A stretch of 19,120 bases of DNA from Prevotella sp. CAG:732 (GCA_000436035.1 FR893251.1:1-19120), one strand, 5' to 3'. Numbered from the stretch's first letter, positions 1 through 7,361 are shown. Translations and numbers: made by a program. Notes: generated by a model from the sequence alone, not told the origin.

Positions 1-53
1 AGTCAGTGGAATCAACACTGAAACAACAGCCATAGCCTCAGTGGAGTATATAA

Positions 54-680
54 TTAAACCTGTTTACCTCTAATCACATATTCAAATTCATCAAAATACT
101 CATATCCTAATTCTTTTAAGACTTGGCGACTGTGTTTCCTATCCTCTTCGGTGTTGAACTTGGGTATGAAGGGGAGACGGAGAATGATTTTGTCTTTATG
201 CTTTGCATGAGTGTAGAGCCAGACAAGGTTGTCGATAACTTGTTGGTTGGTCTTGCCTGTATAGGCTTGGTAGATAACGGAATTCATATCCTTAATGTCG
301 ATGATAAAGGAATCAATGTATGGAGTGACTTCCTCCAAGTTATGGCGAGGCACGTTTAGACTCGTCTCCATCGTAAATTGCCATTCATTCGGGCATTGCT
401 CACAAAATTCCTTTATAAATGAACTCCGCAGAAGTGGTTCGCCTCCGCCAAAGCAGATGCCTCCTCCTGTCGCCAAGAAGTAAAGATTGTCCATCTCTAC
501 GTTCGTCATCAGCAATTCCGTGTCCATCTCTTGCCATACGCCGTCGGCTTCGAGGCATTGTGGATTGAGACAATACTTGCAGTGAAGAGGGCATCCGTGG
601 AATGCCACGAGCGTGGTGACGCCCTCGCCATCTATCGTAAGGCGGTGACGGTCGATGCAAATGAGTGGGGCGGTATTCAT
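54..680 (-). CDS. Small radical SAM protein, glycyl-radical-activase type
   Basis: The protein (208 residues from the ATG at 680) has the radical SAM cluster motif CPLHCKYC (CX3CX2C, Cys30/34/37), which would bind a [4Fe-4S] cluster and cleave S-adenosylmethionine. A GGGEP motif lies at about 78-82. DIKD and YTG motifs in the middle resemble pyruvate formate-lyase activase, but the extra ferredoxin-like cluster domain of many activases is absent. No SPASM domain is seen. It is the last gene of a four-gene minus-strand operon. The upstream TonB-domain gene ends at 682, one base before this ATG. A TTG at 689 is in frame and would overlap that gene by 8 bp; ATG is preferred as the commoner start. 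No glycyl radical enzyme is visible next to it, so the substrate is unknown. Candidates are the neighbouring Cys-motif proteins (inference). The family call is firm; the function is not. Confidence 0.85.
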   Translation of the reverse strand: MNTAPLICIDRHRLTIDGEGVTTLVAFHGCPLHCKYCLNPQCLEADGVWQEMDTELLMTNVEMDNLYFLATGGGICFGGGEPLLRSSFIKEFCEQCPNEWQFTMETSLNVPRHNLEEVTPYIDSFIIDIKDMNSVIYQAYTGKTNQQVIDNLVWLYTHAKHKDKIILRLPFIPKFNTEEDRKHSRQVLKELGYEYFDEFEYVIRGKQV

Positions 681-681
681 C

Positions 682-1827
682 TTATTCAAGTCTAAAAGTA
701 ACAGGGACTGTATATTTCGTTTTCACGGCTTTGCCGTTCTGCTTGGCAGGATTCCACTTCGGCATACTTTTCACCACTCGAATGGCTTCCTTGTCTAACT
801 TTGGTGTGATGCTGCGCATTACCTTGATGTCGCTCAGACTTCCATCCTCATTGACGGTGAATCCAACGATGACTCTGCCTGTTGCTGCACCTTCTTGACA
901 TTCTTCTGGATAGCGGACGTTATCCTTAATGTATTGCATCAATGCAACAGAACCACCAGGGAATGAGGCCATTTCCTCGATTGCTTCACCAAATAGCTTG
1001 CTGCTCTCGGTAGAGTCGGAGTTAACGGCGGGTTGGATGATAGCGGTCTTGCCTAGTTTGGACTTCTTTTCTTGTCGTAATTTCTTGGAGGACTTGTCCT
1101 TCTTGACGATGGGATATGCTACTTCAACAGGGACTATTCCTGCCACCATCTCTCCTAAGTAACGCTCATCTTCTGCCAAAGTGATGATGTTTAACTTTTC
1201 TTGGCTCATTTCCGTAAGTTTGATGGCTCTATTTTGCATGCCAACGTATTCAACGCTTATAGTGTCGTTAGGTGATACTTCAAGAGTGAAGTTTCCTTTC
1301 CTGTTAGAAATAGTCTTTTTACCTGAAAGTTTGGCGATGATATAGGCTCCGACAATCGGCTCTTCATCTTCATCGTCAATGACATGCCCTTGGACGAAAA
1401 GTACTCCTTTCTTGTTTAGTGCTTCTTTTTCTTGGAGCAAGGTTGAATCATCGGCTGTGTATTCTCGGAAGCGGATAGGGATGATCTTTTCTGGCGTGGA
1501 GGATGTTGAGGACGTTGATGTCGCGGCTGTGGAAGATGTTAGAGTAAAACTATTGTATCCCTTCTGCGTGGAGCAAGCTGTGGCGGATGCGGCAAGGGCG
1601 GTGATTCCCAAAGCCACTCCTGCAACCTTGATGGTCTTTCCTGTCATCTGTCGAAGTCTCAGTTCATACTCTAAGTCCTTCACATCTTGCTCGCATTTAG
1701 GGCACGTGCCCTTACATTCACCCTTGAAATGACATTCTTCGGGTGAATAGTCTATCTTATTGGCATCTGCTATTTGTTTGCGGATAGCTTTGAGAGTGTT
1801 GCAAATGTTACGTCCTCTTGTTGCCAT
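682..1827 (-). CDS. Cys-motif envelope protein with CarboxypepD_reg-like and C-terminal TonB domains
   Basis: The 381-residue protein has four parts. Residues 1-60 hold a cysteine cluster, Cys32/38/42/45 (CX5CX3CX2C), followed by a charged helix. Residues 64-84 are hydrophobic and end in ATAC at Cys85, which looks like a lipobox. A Ser/Thr-rich linker (95-111) leads to a carboxypeptidase-D-regulatory-like beta domain (about 141-215). Residues 289-381 are a clear TonB C-terminal domain with the YPEEC, GRVIVGFTVNEDGS and VPVTFRLE elements. TonB domains pass proton-motive energy to outer-membrane receptors, so the C-terminus should be periplasmic. It is the third of three tandem paralogues and starts 3 bp after the previous one (2556-1831). 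Whether the N-terminal part is a cytoplasmic metal-binding domain or is removed at Cys85 cannot be told from sequence. Confidence 0.85.
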   Translation of the reverse strand: MATRGRNICNTLKAIRKQIADANKIDYSPEECHFKGECKGTCPKCEQDVKDLEYELRLRQMTGKTIKVAGVALGITALAASATACSTQKGYNSFTLTSSTAATSTSSTSSTPEKIIPIRFREYTADDSTLLQEKEALNKKGVLFVQGHVIDDEDEEPIVGAYIIAKLSGKKTISNRKGNFTLEVSPNDTISVEYVGMQNRAIKLTEMSQEKLNIITLAEDERYLGEMVAGIVPVEVAYPIVKKDKSSKKLRQEKKSKLGKTAIIQPAVNSDSTESSKLFGEAIEEMASFPGGSVALMQYIKDNVRYPEECQEGAATGRVIVGFTVNEDGSLSDIKVMRSITPKLDKEAIRVVKSMPKWNPAKQNGKAVKTKYTVPVTFRLE

Positions 1828-1830
1828 AAT

Positions 1831-2556
1831 TTATTTCCTTTCTTGTTTTGCTTTCTTAACATGTTTGTTCTTTTTAATAATAGGAGTAGTTTCTTTGGGA
1901 TAAGGAGCGATACCAGCAATCACTTCTCCTAAAATATGTGCCGTTAAAGTAACAATATTGAGCTTGTCTTGGCTCATTTCCGAAAGTTTGATTACTCGGT
2001 CTTGAAAGCCAATGTATTTTACAGTTATCATATCCCCTTGCTTTACTTCAAGGGTAAAATTCCCATCAATGTCAGACAACGTTTGCTTTCTTGAAAGCTT
2101 AGAAGTGATAATGGCTCCGATGATAGGATTTTTCTCATCCTCATCGTCAATGACATGCCCTTGTACAAATAACACTCCCTTTTTGCCAAGTTCTTCTTTT
2201 TCTTTAAGTAAAATGGTATCATTGGAAGTATAATCTTGATAGCTGATAGGAATAACTTTTTCTGGCATGGATGATTCCATGTCATATTTTGCCTTTTGTG
2301 TGGCACAAGATGTGGCGGATGTGGCAAGAGTGGTTATTCCCAATGCTATTCCTGCAACCTTGATAGCCTTTCCTGCTATCTGTCGAAGTCTCAGTTCATA
2401 TTCTAAGTCCCTCACATCTTGCTCACATTTAGGACAAGTACCCTTACATTCGCCCTTGAAATGACATTCTTCGGGTGAATATTTTATCTCATTGGCATCT
2501 GCTATTTGCTTGCGGATGGCTTTGAGAATATTACAGATGTTGCGTCCTCTTGCCAT
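1831..2556 (-). CDS. Cys-motif envelope protein with CarboxypepD_reg-like domain, no TonB domain
   Basis: The 241-residue protein is the middle paralogue of the tandem trio. Its N-terminal 60 residues nearly match those of its neighbours, with Cys31/37/41/44 in the CX5CX3CX2C pattern. A hydrophobic segment ends in ATSC (Cys84), a lipobox-like site. A CarboxypepD_reg-like beta domain follows, containing GVLFVQGHVIDDEDE and DIDGNFTLEV. The protein ends in a lysine-rich tail with no TonB domain, in contrast to the next gene. It lies 3 bp after the stop of the preceding paralogue (3240-2560) and 3 bp before the TonB-bearing one, so all three are probably translated from one mRNA. Function is unknown; an envelope partner of the TonB-domain protein is a reasonable inference. 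Confidence 0.8.
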   Translation of the reverse strand: MARGRNICNILKAIRKQIADANEIKYSPEECHFKGECKGTCPKCEQDVRDLEYELRLRQIAGKAIKVAGIALGITTLATSATSCATQKAKYDMESSMPEKVIPISYQDYTSNDTILLKEKEELGKKGVLFVQGHVIDDEDEKNPIIGAIITSKLSRKQTLSDIDGNFTLEVKQGDMITVKYIGFQDRVIKLSEMSQDKLNIVTLTAHILGEVIAGIAPYPKETTPIIKKNKHVKKAKQERK

Positions 2557-2559
2557 AGT

Positions 2560-3240
2560 TTATTTCCTTTTATGCTTATGTCCTTTTTTGATAACAACAA
2601 TTTCCCCTGTGAGTTCTCCGCTTTCTGTCAATGTAATAACATTGAGCTTTTCAAGATTCATTTCAGAGAGTTTTATGATTCGGTCTTGCAAACCGATGAA
2701 TTTTATGGTGATGGTATCTTTTGGTTTCACTTCAATGGTGAAGTTTCCGTCAATATCAGCTACCGTTTTCTTTTCAGAAAGTTTAGCTGTGATGAAAGCA
2801 GCGACAATCGGCTCTTTTGTGTTTTCGTCAATGATATGCCCTTGGACAAAAAGAACTCCTTTCTTACTCAATGTTTCTTTTTCTTTTAGTAGGATTGAAT
2901 CTTTGGATGTGTATTCTTGGAAGCGAATCGGAATAACTTTCTTTGGCAGTGAGGGCGTGGAGTTATAGTATCCTTTTTGTATAGAGCAGGAAGTAATAGA
3001 TGCAGAAAGAACAGTCATTCCCAATGCCACTCCTGCGACCTTTATAGCCTTCCCTGCTTTCTGCCTAAGTCGCAACTCATGTTCCAACACTCTAACATCT
3101 TTCTCGCATTTCGGGCAAGTCCCCTTGCATTCACCAGTGAAGTGACATTCTTCTGGTGAATAGTTAATCCCATTGGCATCCGCTATTTGTTTGCGAATAA
3201 CCTTGAGAGTATCGCAGATGTTGTGTCCCTTAGCTTTCAT
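2560..3240 (-). CDS. Cys-motif envelope protein with CarboxypepD_reg-like domain, first gene of operon
   Basis: The 226-residue protein is the first of the three paralogues. It carries Cys32/38/42/45 (CHFTGECKGTCPKC), a hydrophobic segment at about 64-84 ending in ITSC (Cys85, lipobox-like), and a CarboxypepD_reg-like beta domain with GVLFVQGHIIDENTKEPIV and DIDGNFTIEV. Another conserved cysteine, Cys9, is shared by all three paralogues. The C-terminus is short and basic (KKGHKHKRK). It has no TonB domain. A TAnnTTTG promoter element lies about 88 bp upstream (3328-3335 on the minus strand). The sequence resembles carboxypeptidase-regulatory-like proteins annotated in Bacteroidales; I recognise no named function. 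Confidence 0.8.
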   Translation of the reverse strand: MKAKGHNICDTLKVIRKQIADANGINYSPEECHFTGECKGTCPKCEKDVRVLEHELRLRQKAGKAIKVAGVALGMTVLSASITSCSIQKGYYNSTPSLPKKVIPIRFQEYTSKDSILLKEKETLSKKGVLFVQGHIIDENTKEPIVAAFITAKLSEKKTVADIDGNFTIEVKPKDTITIKFIGLQDRIIKLSEMNLEKLNVITLTESGELTGEIVVIKKGHKHKRK

Positions 3241-3327
3241 AAATTGATTTTTTTAGGTGTTCAACATTCCCTTTATTTTCAAAATGAGTATATATTGCTC
3301 ATTAGTTATAATTCATAATTCTGTTTT

Positions 3328-3335
3328 CAAAAGTA
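3328..3335 (-). promoter_or_regulatory. Putative -7 element for the Cys-motif/radical SAM operon
   Basis: On the minus strand this reads TACTTTTG, matching the Bacteroidetes -7 consensus TAnnTTTG. It lies about 88 bp before the first ATG of the operon. A TTTG exists upstream (3350-3353), but its spacing of 14 bp is shorter than the usual 19-21 bp, so the -33 match is poor. An inverted repeat (AATGAG/CTCATT, 3283-3303) lies in the predicted leader. Confidence 0.4.
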
Positions 3336-3522
3336 TGAAAAACAATCCACAAACGAGAATGTTTTGCTTTGTATTGTAAGAATGGGGACGACATTTAACA
3401 TTTTTCATGTTTTTAATGCCGTATATGAAAATTATATGTGTTTCGTTAGATATTGTGTTGTTGCATTTGTGCGCATTTTTTTCGACCATAATTTAATAAT
3501 CTATAAAAACAAAGCAAAAGAT

Positions 3523-3552
3523 GTTGTTTCTCAGATTTTAAATTTATCTTTG
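3523..3552 (+). promoter_or_regulatory. Putative Bacteroidetes promoter upstream of a short open frame
   Basis: TATCTTTG at 3545-3552 matches TAnnTTTG. GTTG at 3523-3526 is a partial -33 match with an 18-bp spacer. The next open frame begins at 3590. Confidence 0.4.
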
Positions 3553-3589
3553 CAACCATAAAGAGTTGTTTGACAAGCAAAGCAAACTT

Positions 3590-3643
3590 ATGTATAATGA
3601 AGAAGTTAAAACTATTGCCAAGTCATTACCTCCATTGGAGTGA
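3590..3643 (+). pseudogene. Short open frame, possible gene remnant or leader peptide
   Basis: ATG at 3590 opens a 17-codon frame, MYNEEVKTIAKSLPPLE, closed by TGA at 3641. It sits about 38 bp downstream of a TAnnTTTG promoter element. A one-base shift near the stop extends the protein-like text (WSETLISSSF, then TAA), which suggests a decayed N-terminus of a longer gene. The parent family is not recognised. It could instead be a short leader peptide or chance. Confidence 0.25.
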
Positions 3644-3693
3644 AACACTTATAAGTAGTTCATTTTAAGCTATTCCGCAGATTTTAGCAGAAT

Positions 3694-3751
3694 TTTTTAG
3701 AAAAACCTCCCGACCTTTTTAGAAAAAAGTCCCGATGTTTTTGAAAATGAG
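3694..3751. repeat. Two and a half tandem copies of a 22-bp unit
   Basis: Two adjacent 22-bp units begin TTTTTAGAAAAA and end in TCCCGAcc or TCCCGAtg (3694-3715 and 3716-3737). A partial third copy, TTTTTGAAAA, starts at 3738. No function is evident. Confidence 0.55.
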
Positions 3752-3804
3752 CAGTGATGTAACAAGATGTTCTTGCCATAAGAAGCTGTGCTATGATTGT
3801 CCGA

Positions 3805-3867
3805 AAATGCTCGCATTCGGGCTAAAAGTGCTAAAAAAAACAAACTTTAGCCCGAATGCGAGCATTT
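3805..3867. repeat. Perfect 22-bp inverted repeat upstream of the first ATPase
   Basis: The left arm (3805-3826, starts AAATGCTCGCATTCGGGC) is the exact reverse complement of the right arm (3846-3867). They are separated by 19 bp that include a run of eight A. The right arm covers the -33 region of the promoter at 3883-3890, so it may be an operator. As RNA it would form a very stable hairpin, but it lies upstream of the predicted start of transcription. Confidence 0.8.
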
Positions 3868-3882
3868 CTCACTTACTTTTCG

Positions 3883-3890
3883 TATATTTG
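3883..3890 (+). promoter_or_regulatory. -7 element of the first ATPase gene
   Basis: TATATTTG matches TAnnTTTG. The predicted transcription start falls near 3897, about 19 bp before the ATG at 3916. This supports that ATG rather than the in-frame ATG at 3856, which lies upstream of the promoter. No clear -33 TTTG is present; the inverted-repeat arm occupies that place. Confidence 0.55.
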
Positions 3891-3915
3891 CATCACAATA
3901 AAAAGACTACAGACT

Positions 3916-5346
3916 ATGGAGAAATTGATAGGAAGGGAGCATGAGAGACTGCTGTTTCAAAAATACATCGCAAGCAATCGCTGCGAGTTCATCGCTGTAT
4001 ATGGACGCCGACGAGTGGGAAAGACATTCTTGATCAGAAATGTTTTCCAAGACACCTTCGACTTCTATGTAACAGGGTTCATGGAAGGTAGCAAGAAGGA
4101 AGAACTGGATGTCTTCCACGAAGCCCTTCGCCGATATGGGTATGAAGGAACAAAAGCAAAGACTTGGATGGAAGCATTCAGACAATTAGGCACTTTACTG
4201 GAGCAGAAGGCTAAGACAACCCAAAAGCCTTTGGTCGTTTTCATGGATGAACTGCCTTGCTTCGACACTCGCAATTCAAAGTTTGTACATGCATTAGACT
4301 ATTTTTGGAATAGTCAAGCCTCATGGATAGACCGCTTAAAGTTTGTGGTTTGTGGTTCAGCTACAGCTTGGATGATTCGCAACGTAATAGACAACAAAGG
4401 CGGATTACACAATCGTGTAACACACGAGATTCACCTCAAACCATTCGACTTGTACCAGACCGAATGCTATCTCCAAGAGCACGATTTCCGTTGGTCTCGC
4501 CTTTCCATCATGCAGTTGTATAGCATCATGGGCGGAATCCCATACTATCTGAGCCTGTTAGACAACGACTTAGAATTGCAAGACAACATTGATCGCCTAT
4601 TTTTCTCAGAGGATGCAGAGATGAGAAAAGAATTCGCTCGCCTCTTCAGTTCGCTATACAAACAACCTGAAGGGTACGTGAGCATCATCAAGCTTTTGGC
4701 AACGACCAAGAAAGGTCTTACCCGGCAAGAGATAGCTGGCAAACTAAAGATAGCCAACAATGGGCATCTTACCACCATGCTTGATGACTTGGAATACTGC
4801 GACTTCATTCGCCGTTACAATAACGGCACCATGCAGAATAATGGAATCTACCAGCTTATCGATTTCTATTCCCAGTTCTATCATGATTTCGTGAAGAAGC
4901 GAGTCACCGACCGTCACTATTGGCGTCACCTCATCGGTACTCCACAAGAAAACACTTGGTACGGTCTTGCTTTCGAGCGAGTGTGCATGGCACATATCCC
5001 CCAGATTATCCATAAGTTGAGATACGACACCATCCACACCGAATACTATTCATGGAGAAGCAAGGAAAGTTCACCTGCCGCCCAAATTGACCTTGTGATA
5101 GATCGTGCCGACGGCAACGTCTCAATATGCGAGATGAAATACTCGCAAGCTGATTACTCATTCAACAAGAGCGAATATAATAAGATGCAAAACCGCATCA
5201 ATACTTTTCGCACAGAAACCAACTGCCGCAAGGGCATACAGCCGGTTCTCATCACTACTTATTCACTTCTAAAGAATGAATACTCCCATATTGTCAACCG
5301 AGTTGTTGTCATGGACGACTTATATACAGATATCAAGGAAGAGTGA
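3916..5346 (+). CDS. DUF234-type AAA-family ATPase with C-terminal nuclease-like domain
   Basis: The protein has 476 residues from ATG 3916. The N-terminal ATPase domain carries a Walker A motif GRRRVGKT (30-37) and a Walker B strand LVVFMDE (106-112). GSATAW at about 147-152 is a sensor-like motif. A winged-helix-like middle part (about 255-300) follows. The C-terminal domain shows the order FERV, QIDLVIDRAD (390-399) and CEMKYS (405-410), which fits the PD-(D/E)XK nuclease fold proposed for DUF234 domains. Proteins of this family are present in many copies in Bacteroidales and archaea, and their job is not established. A paralogue with the same layout lies at 12473-13900. It converges on the GH97 gene across a hairpin. 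An in-frame ATG at 3856 would add 20 residues but lies upstream of the promoter element. Confidence 0.85.
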   Translation: MEKLIGREHERLLFQKYIASNRCEFIAVYGRRRVGKTFLIRNVFQDTFDFYVTGFMEGSKKEELDVFHEALRRYGYEGTKAKTWMEAFRQLGTLLEQKAKTTQKPLVVFMDELPCFDTRNSKFVHALDYFWNSQASWIDRLKFVVCGSATAWMIRNVIDNKGGLHNRVTHEIHLKPFDLYQTECYLQEHDFRWSRLSIMQLYSIMGGIPYYLSLLDNDLELQDNIDRLFFSEDAEMRKEFARLFSSLYKQPEGYVSIIKLLATTKKGLTRQEIAGKLKIANNGHLTTMLDDLEYCDFIRRYNNGTMQNNGIYQLIDFYSQFYHDFVKKRVTDRHYWRHLIGTPQENTWYGLAFERVCMAHIPQIIHKLRYDTIHTEYYSWRSKESSPAAQIDLVIDRADGNVSICEMKYSQADYSFNKSEYNKMQNRINTFRTETNCRKGIQPVLITTYSLLKNEYSHIVNRVVVMDDLYTDIKEE

Positions 5347-5367
5347 GAATCAGTTGGTTCACCAAAA

Positions 5368-5401
5368 AGAGCGCATCCATAACTTTGCATGAATGCGCTT
5401 C
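5368..5401. terminator. Hairpin between convergent ATPase and GH97 genes
   Basis: AGCGCAT (5370-5376) pairs with ATGCGCT (5393-5399) around a 16-base loop. It lies in the 59-bp gap between the ATPase stop and the GH97 stop, with A-rich sequence on the left and T-rich on the right, so it could end transcription from either side. Confidence 0.5.
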
Positions 5402-5405
5402 GTTA

Positions 5406-7340
5406 TTATTTCACCATTACAAATCGCAAGGCGGCACCGCCCGATGGCTGCAAATGAAGCTTCAAAACCTTGCCTGCCTTGAGGGTCTGCACGGTGGAAG
5501 CCACCTTGGTACGAGTATTCAGCATAGGGTCGTCATTGTACATCTCCACCCGATACTTCTTACCCTTCTGCAAGAAGTCGGCAGTATTAATCGTGATGTC
5601 ACGAGCCTGCAAGCCCGTCATCGCACCCACAAACCAATCATCACCTGAGCGACGAGCCTGTACGACAAATTCTCCTATCTCGCCCTGCAAAGCCTTGCTC
5701 TCATCCCATACCGTAGGACAATGCTTCCAGAAGTCCAACTCCTGCTCGCCCTTGTAGGCATTCGGCAAGTCATACCAATAGAGGAAGGTGACAGGACTGT
5801 AATACACCACTGGCATCGCCAACTGATGTGCCTTGGTATTCTTCACCCTTCCATTGAAATAGCATGGAGTGTAATCGGCAGGACCGCAAAGAAATCTCGT
5901 AAATGGCAAGATGGTATTATGCTCTGCATCAGGCATTTCCTCATTGCCACCAATGCCCTCTTGCGTCATGAGATTAGGATAAGTGCGGCTCCATCCCGTA
6001 GGACGATACTCATCGTGAATATCCACCATGATGTGATGGTCGGCACACTTCCTCACGGCTTGATGCAACCAAGTGGTCCACTCCTGCGAACCGATCTGCA
6101 CGAAGCCAAACTTGATGCCGCTGATGCCCCACTTCTCATAGAGTGGCAATATTTGGTCGAGTTCTTGATAGAGCGCACGCTGGTTGACATACACCCACAC
6201 GCCAATACCCTTGCTCTTGGCATAGGCACAAAGCTTTGGCATATCAATATCACGACTCTCCAACACCTTCAAGGCAGAGGAAGACATCTTCATCTCTGGT
6301 CCATACCATCCGGCATCGAGTTCGATATATTGCAAACCTCTATCCACGCAGAAGTCAACTCCAGCGAGACAGGTCTTCATATCCAAGCGACATACACGGA
6401 ATGCTTTGCCAGGCTTTATCCAAGAAGTATCGGCGATTTGGCAAGGAGCATTGAGATTGAGCACCAACTGCTTGTTGTTGATGAGGTCGATGGCTTTCTC
6501 TCCCACCATGATGAATCGCCAAGGCATATCATAGGCGGTGATGATGTCGGCAGAATCGAACATCGCCATTTTCAACTCATGGTCAGCTTTCAGCTTGAGT
6601 TTGCCTCTCACGAAGTCGGTCAAGGTAGCCTCGCCGATAGCAGCATAAAGTCCGTTGGCAAGATGGAGCGTCAGAGGTCGTTCTGCCTCTTCCTTCCATG
6701 CCGCCTCGCTCTTCAGGAGCTTTACCTTGTTGGCATGAGATTGCGCCCAAGCATAATGGTAAGCCTCAGCGCCTGGGGCAAAGCGGAAGGAAGTCAAGTC
6801 ATCGGTGATGTGCATAAACAAGCCATTGGTTGCCTCCGGGAAATGATAACGGATGGCAACACCCTCATCGTAGGCTCTCACGATGATGTCGAAGAGATAT
6901 TGCTGACGTTTGTCATAGCCATTGCCACTATTGTCGTGCTTGCCGCCCTTCATCAAGTGGAGGGTCATCTCATTGTAATGGTCACGTATCTGGGAATACT
7001 CGCCATAGACCGTCTTCCAAGTATTGTCCTCGGAACGGTGCTCCACGCTCGTCACCTCCATACCTTTGGTCCACACTCGGTTGGTATCTACAGGGATTCC
7101 CATCGCCGACTCCACCAAATGGTTGTCGATGTTCACGCCTAGCTCGCCCTCTTCCACCACTTGCTTGCCGGCATAATCCAAGCGATAAGTCAGTTTGCCA
7201 TCCTTCTGAGAGAAGACAAACTGATACTTGCTATTAGGGGAAGACAAGACTTCTGCTGCTTGAGTTGCTGCTGTCATGAACAGCAACATCAGCAAGAAAG
7301 GTAAACGCAATTTGATGCTATAAGGGAAAGTCTTCTTCAT
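5406..7340 (-). CDS. Glycoside hydrolase family 97 protein
   Basis: The 644-residue protein begins with a signal peptide (hydrophobic stretch about 12-28 ending ATQAA), so it acts in the periplasm or outer envelope. It has the family order of an N-terminal beta-sandwich, a TIM-barrel and a C-terminal beta domain. Barrel motifs are LDAGWYGPE (341-349), GVWVYVNQ (380-387), GIKFGFV (408-414), HDEYRPTGWSRTYPN (442-456) and TQEGIGGNEE (459-468). GH97 enzymes are exo-acting alpha-glucosidases or alpha-galactosidases that bind calcium. Position 412 is Gly where retaining family members are reported to have the nucleophile Asp. This fits an inverting mechanism using the later glutamates, though that assignment rests on memory of the family. 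It lies 21 bp after the lyase gene (7362-9734) in the same operon. Confidence 0.88.
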   Translation of the reverse strand: MKKTFPYSIKLRLPFLLMLLFMTAATQAAEVLSSPNSKYQFVFSQKDGKLTYRLDYAGKQVVEEGELGVNIDNHLVESAMGIPVDTNRVWTKGMEVTSVEHRSEDNTWKTVYGEYSQIRDHYNEMTLHLMKGGKHDNSGNGYDKRQQYLFDIIVRAYDEGVAIRYHFPEATNGLFMHITDDLTSFRFAPGAEAYHYAWAQSHANKVKLLKSEAAWKEEAERPLTLHLANGLYAAIGEATLTDFVRGKLKLKADHELKMAMFDSADIITAYDMPWRFIMVGEKAIDLINNKQLVLNLNAPCQIADTSWIKPGKAFRVCRLDMKTCLAGVDFCVDRGLQYIELDAGWYGPEMKMSSSALKVLESRDIDMPKLCAYAKSKGIGVWVYVNQRALYQELDQILPLYEKWGISGIKFGFVQIGSQEWTTWLHQAVRKCADHHIMVDIHDEYRPTGWSRTYPNLMTQEGIGGNEEMPDAEHNTILPFTRFLCGPADYTPCYFNGRVKNTKAHQLAMPVVYYSPVTFLYWYDLPNAYKGEQELDFWKHCPTVWDESKALQGEIGEFVVQARRSGDDWFVGAMTGLQARDITINTADFLQKGKKYRVEMYNDDPMLNTRTKVASTVQTLKAGKVLKLHLQPSGGAALRFVMVK

Positions 7341-7361
7341 TGTCGAAAAAATTAGTCGTTA

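Larger units (their letters stand above)
3241..3915. other. 675-bp intergenic region between divergent operons
   Basis: This AT-rich stretch separates the minus-strand Cys-motif operon from the plus-strand ATPase. It holds the operon promoter, a second plus-strand promoter (about 3523-3552) before a short open frame, a 22-bp tandem repeat (3694-3737), and a large perfect inverted repeat next to the ATPase promoter. Longer open frames here show no protein-like pattern and I do not call them genes. Confidence 0.6.

Noticed and set aside
54..3240. The known Bacteroidales radical SAM/SPASM plus lipoprotein pair
   Set aside because: That pair, as I recall it, has a longer SPASM-bearing enzyme and a lipoprotein with an ordinary short signal. 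Here the enzyme is about 210 residues with no SPASM domain and the partners have a Cys cluster ahead of the hydrophobic segment.
3364..3561. A 65-codon plus-strand open frame
   Set aside because: It is in AT-rich intergenic sequence, runs through a promoter-like element, and has no protein-like pattern.
3805..3890. An invertible promoter of the capsule-locus type
   Set aside because: The promoter element lies outside the inverted repeat and the loop is only 19 bp, so inversion of the loop would not turn the promoter around.
5721..7142. A 473-codon open frame on the plus strand
   Set aside because: It lies antisense within the GH97 gene, which has strong family motifs, and its protein is rich in His and Ile with no domain pattern.
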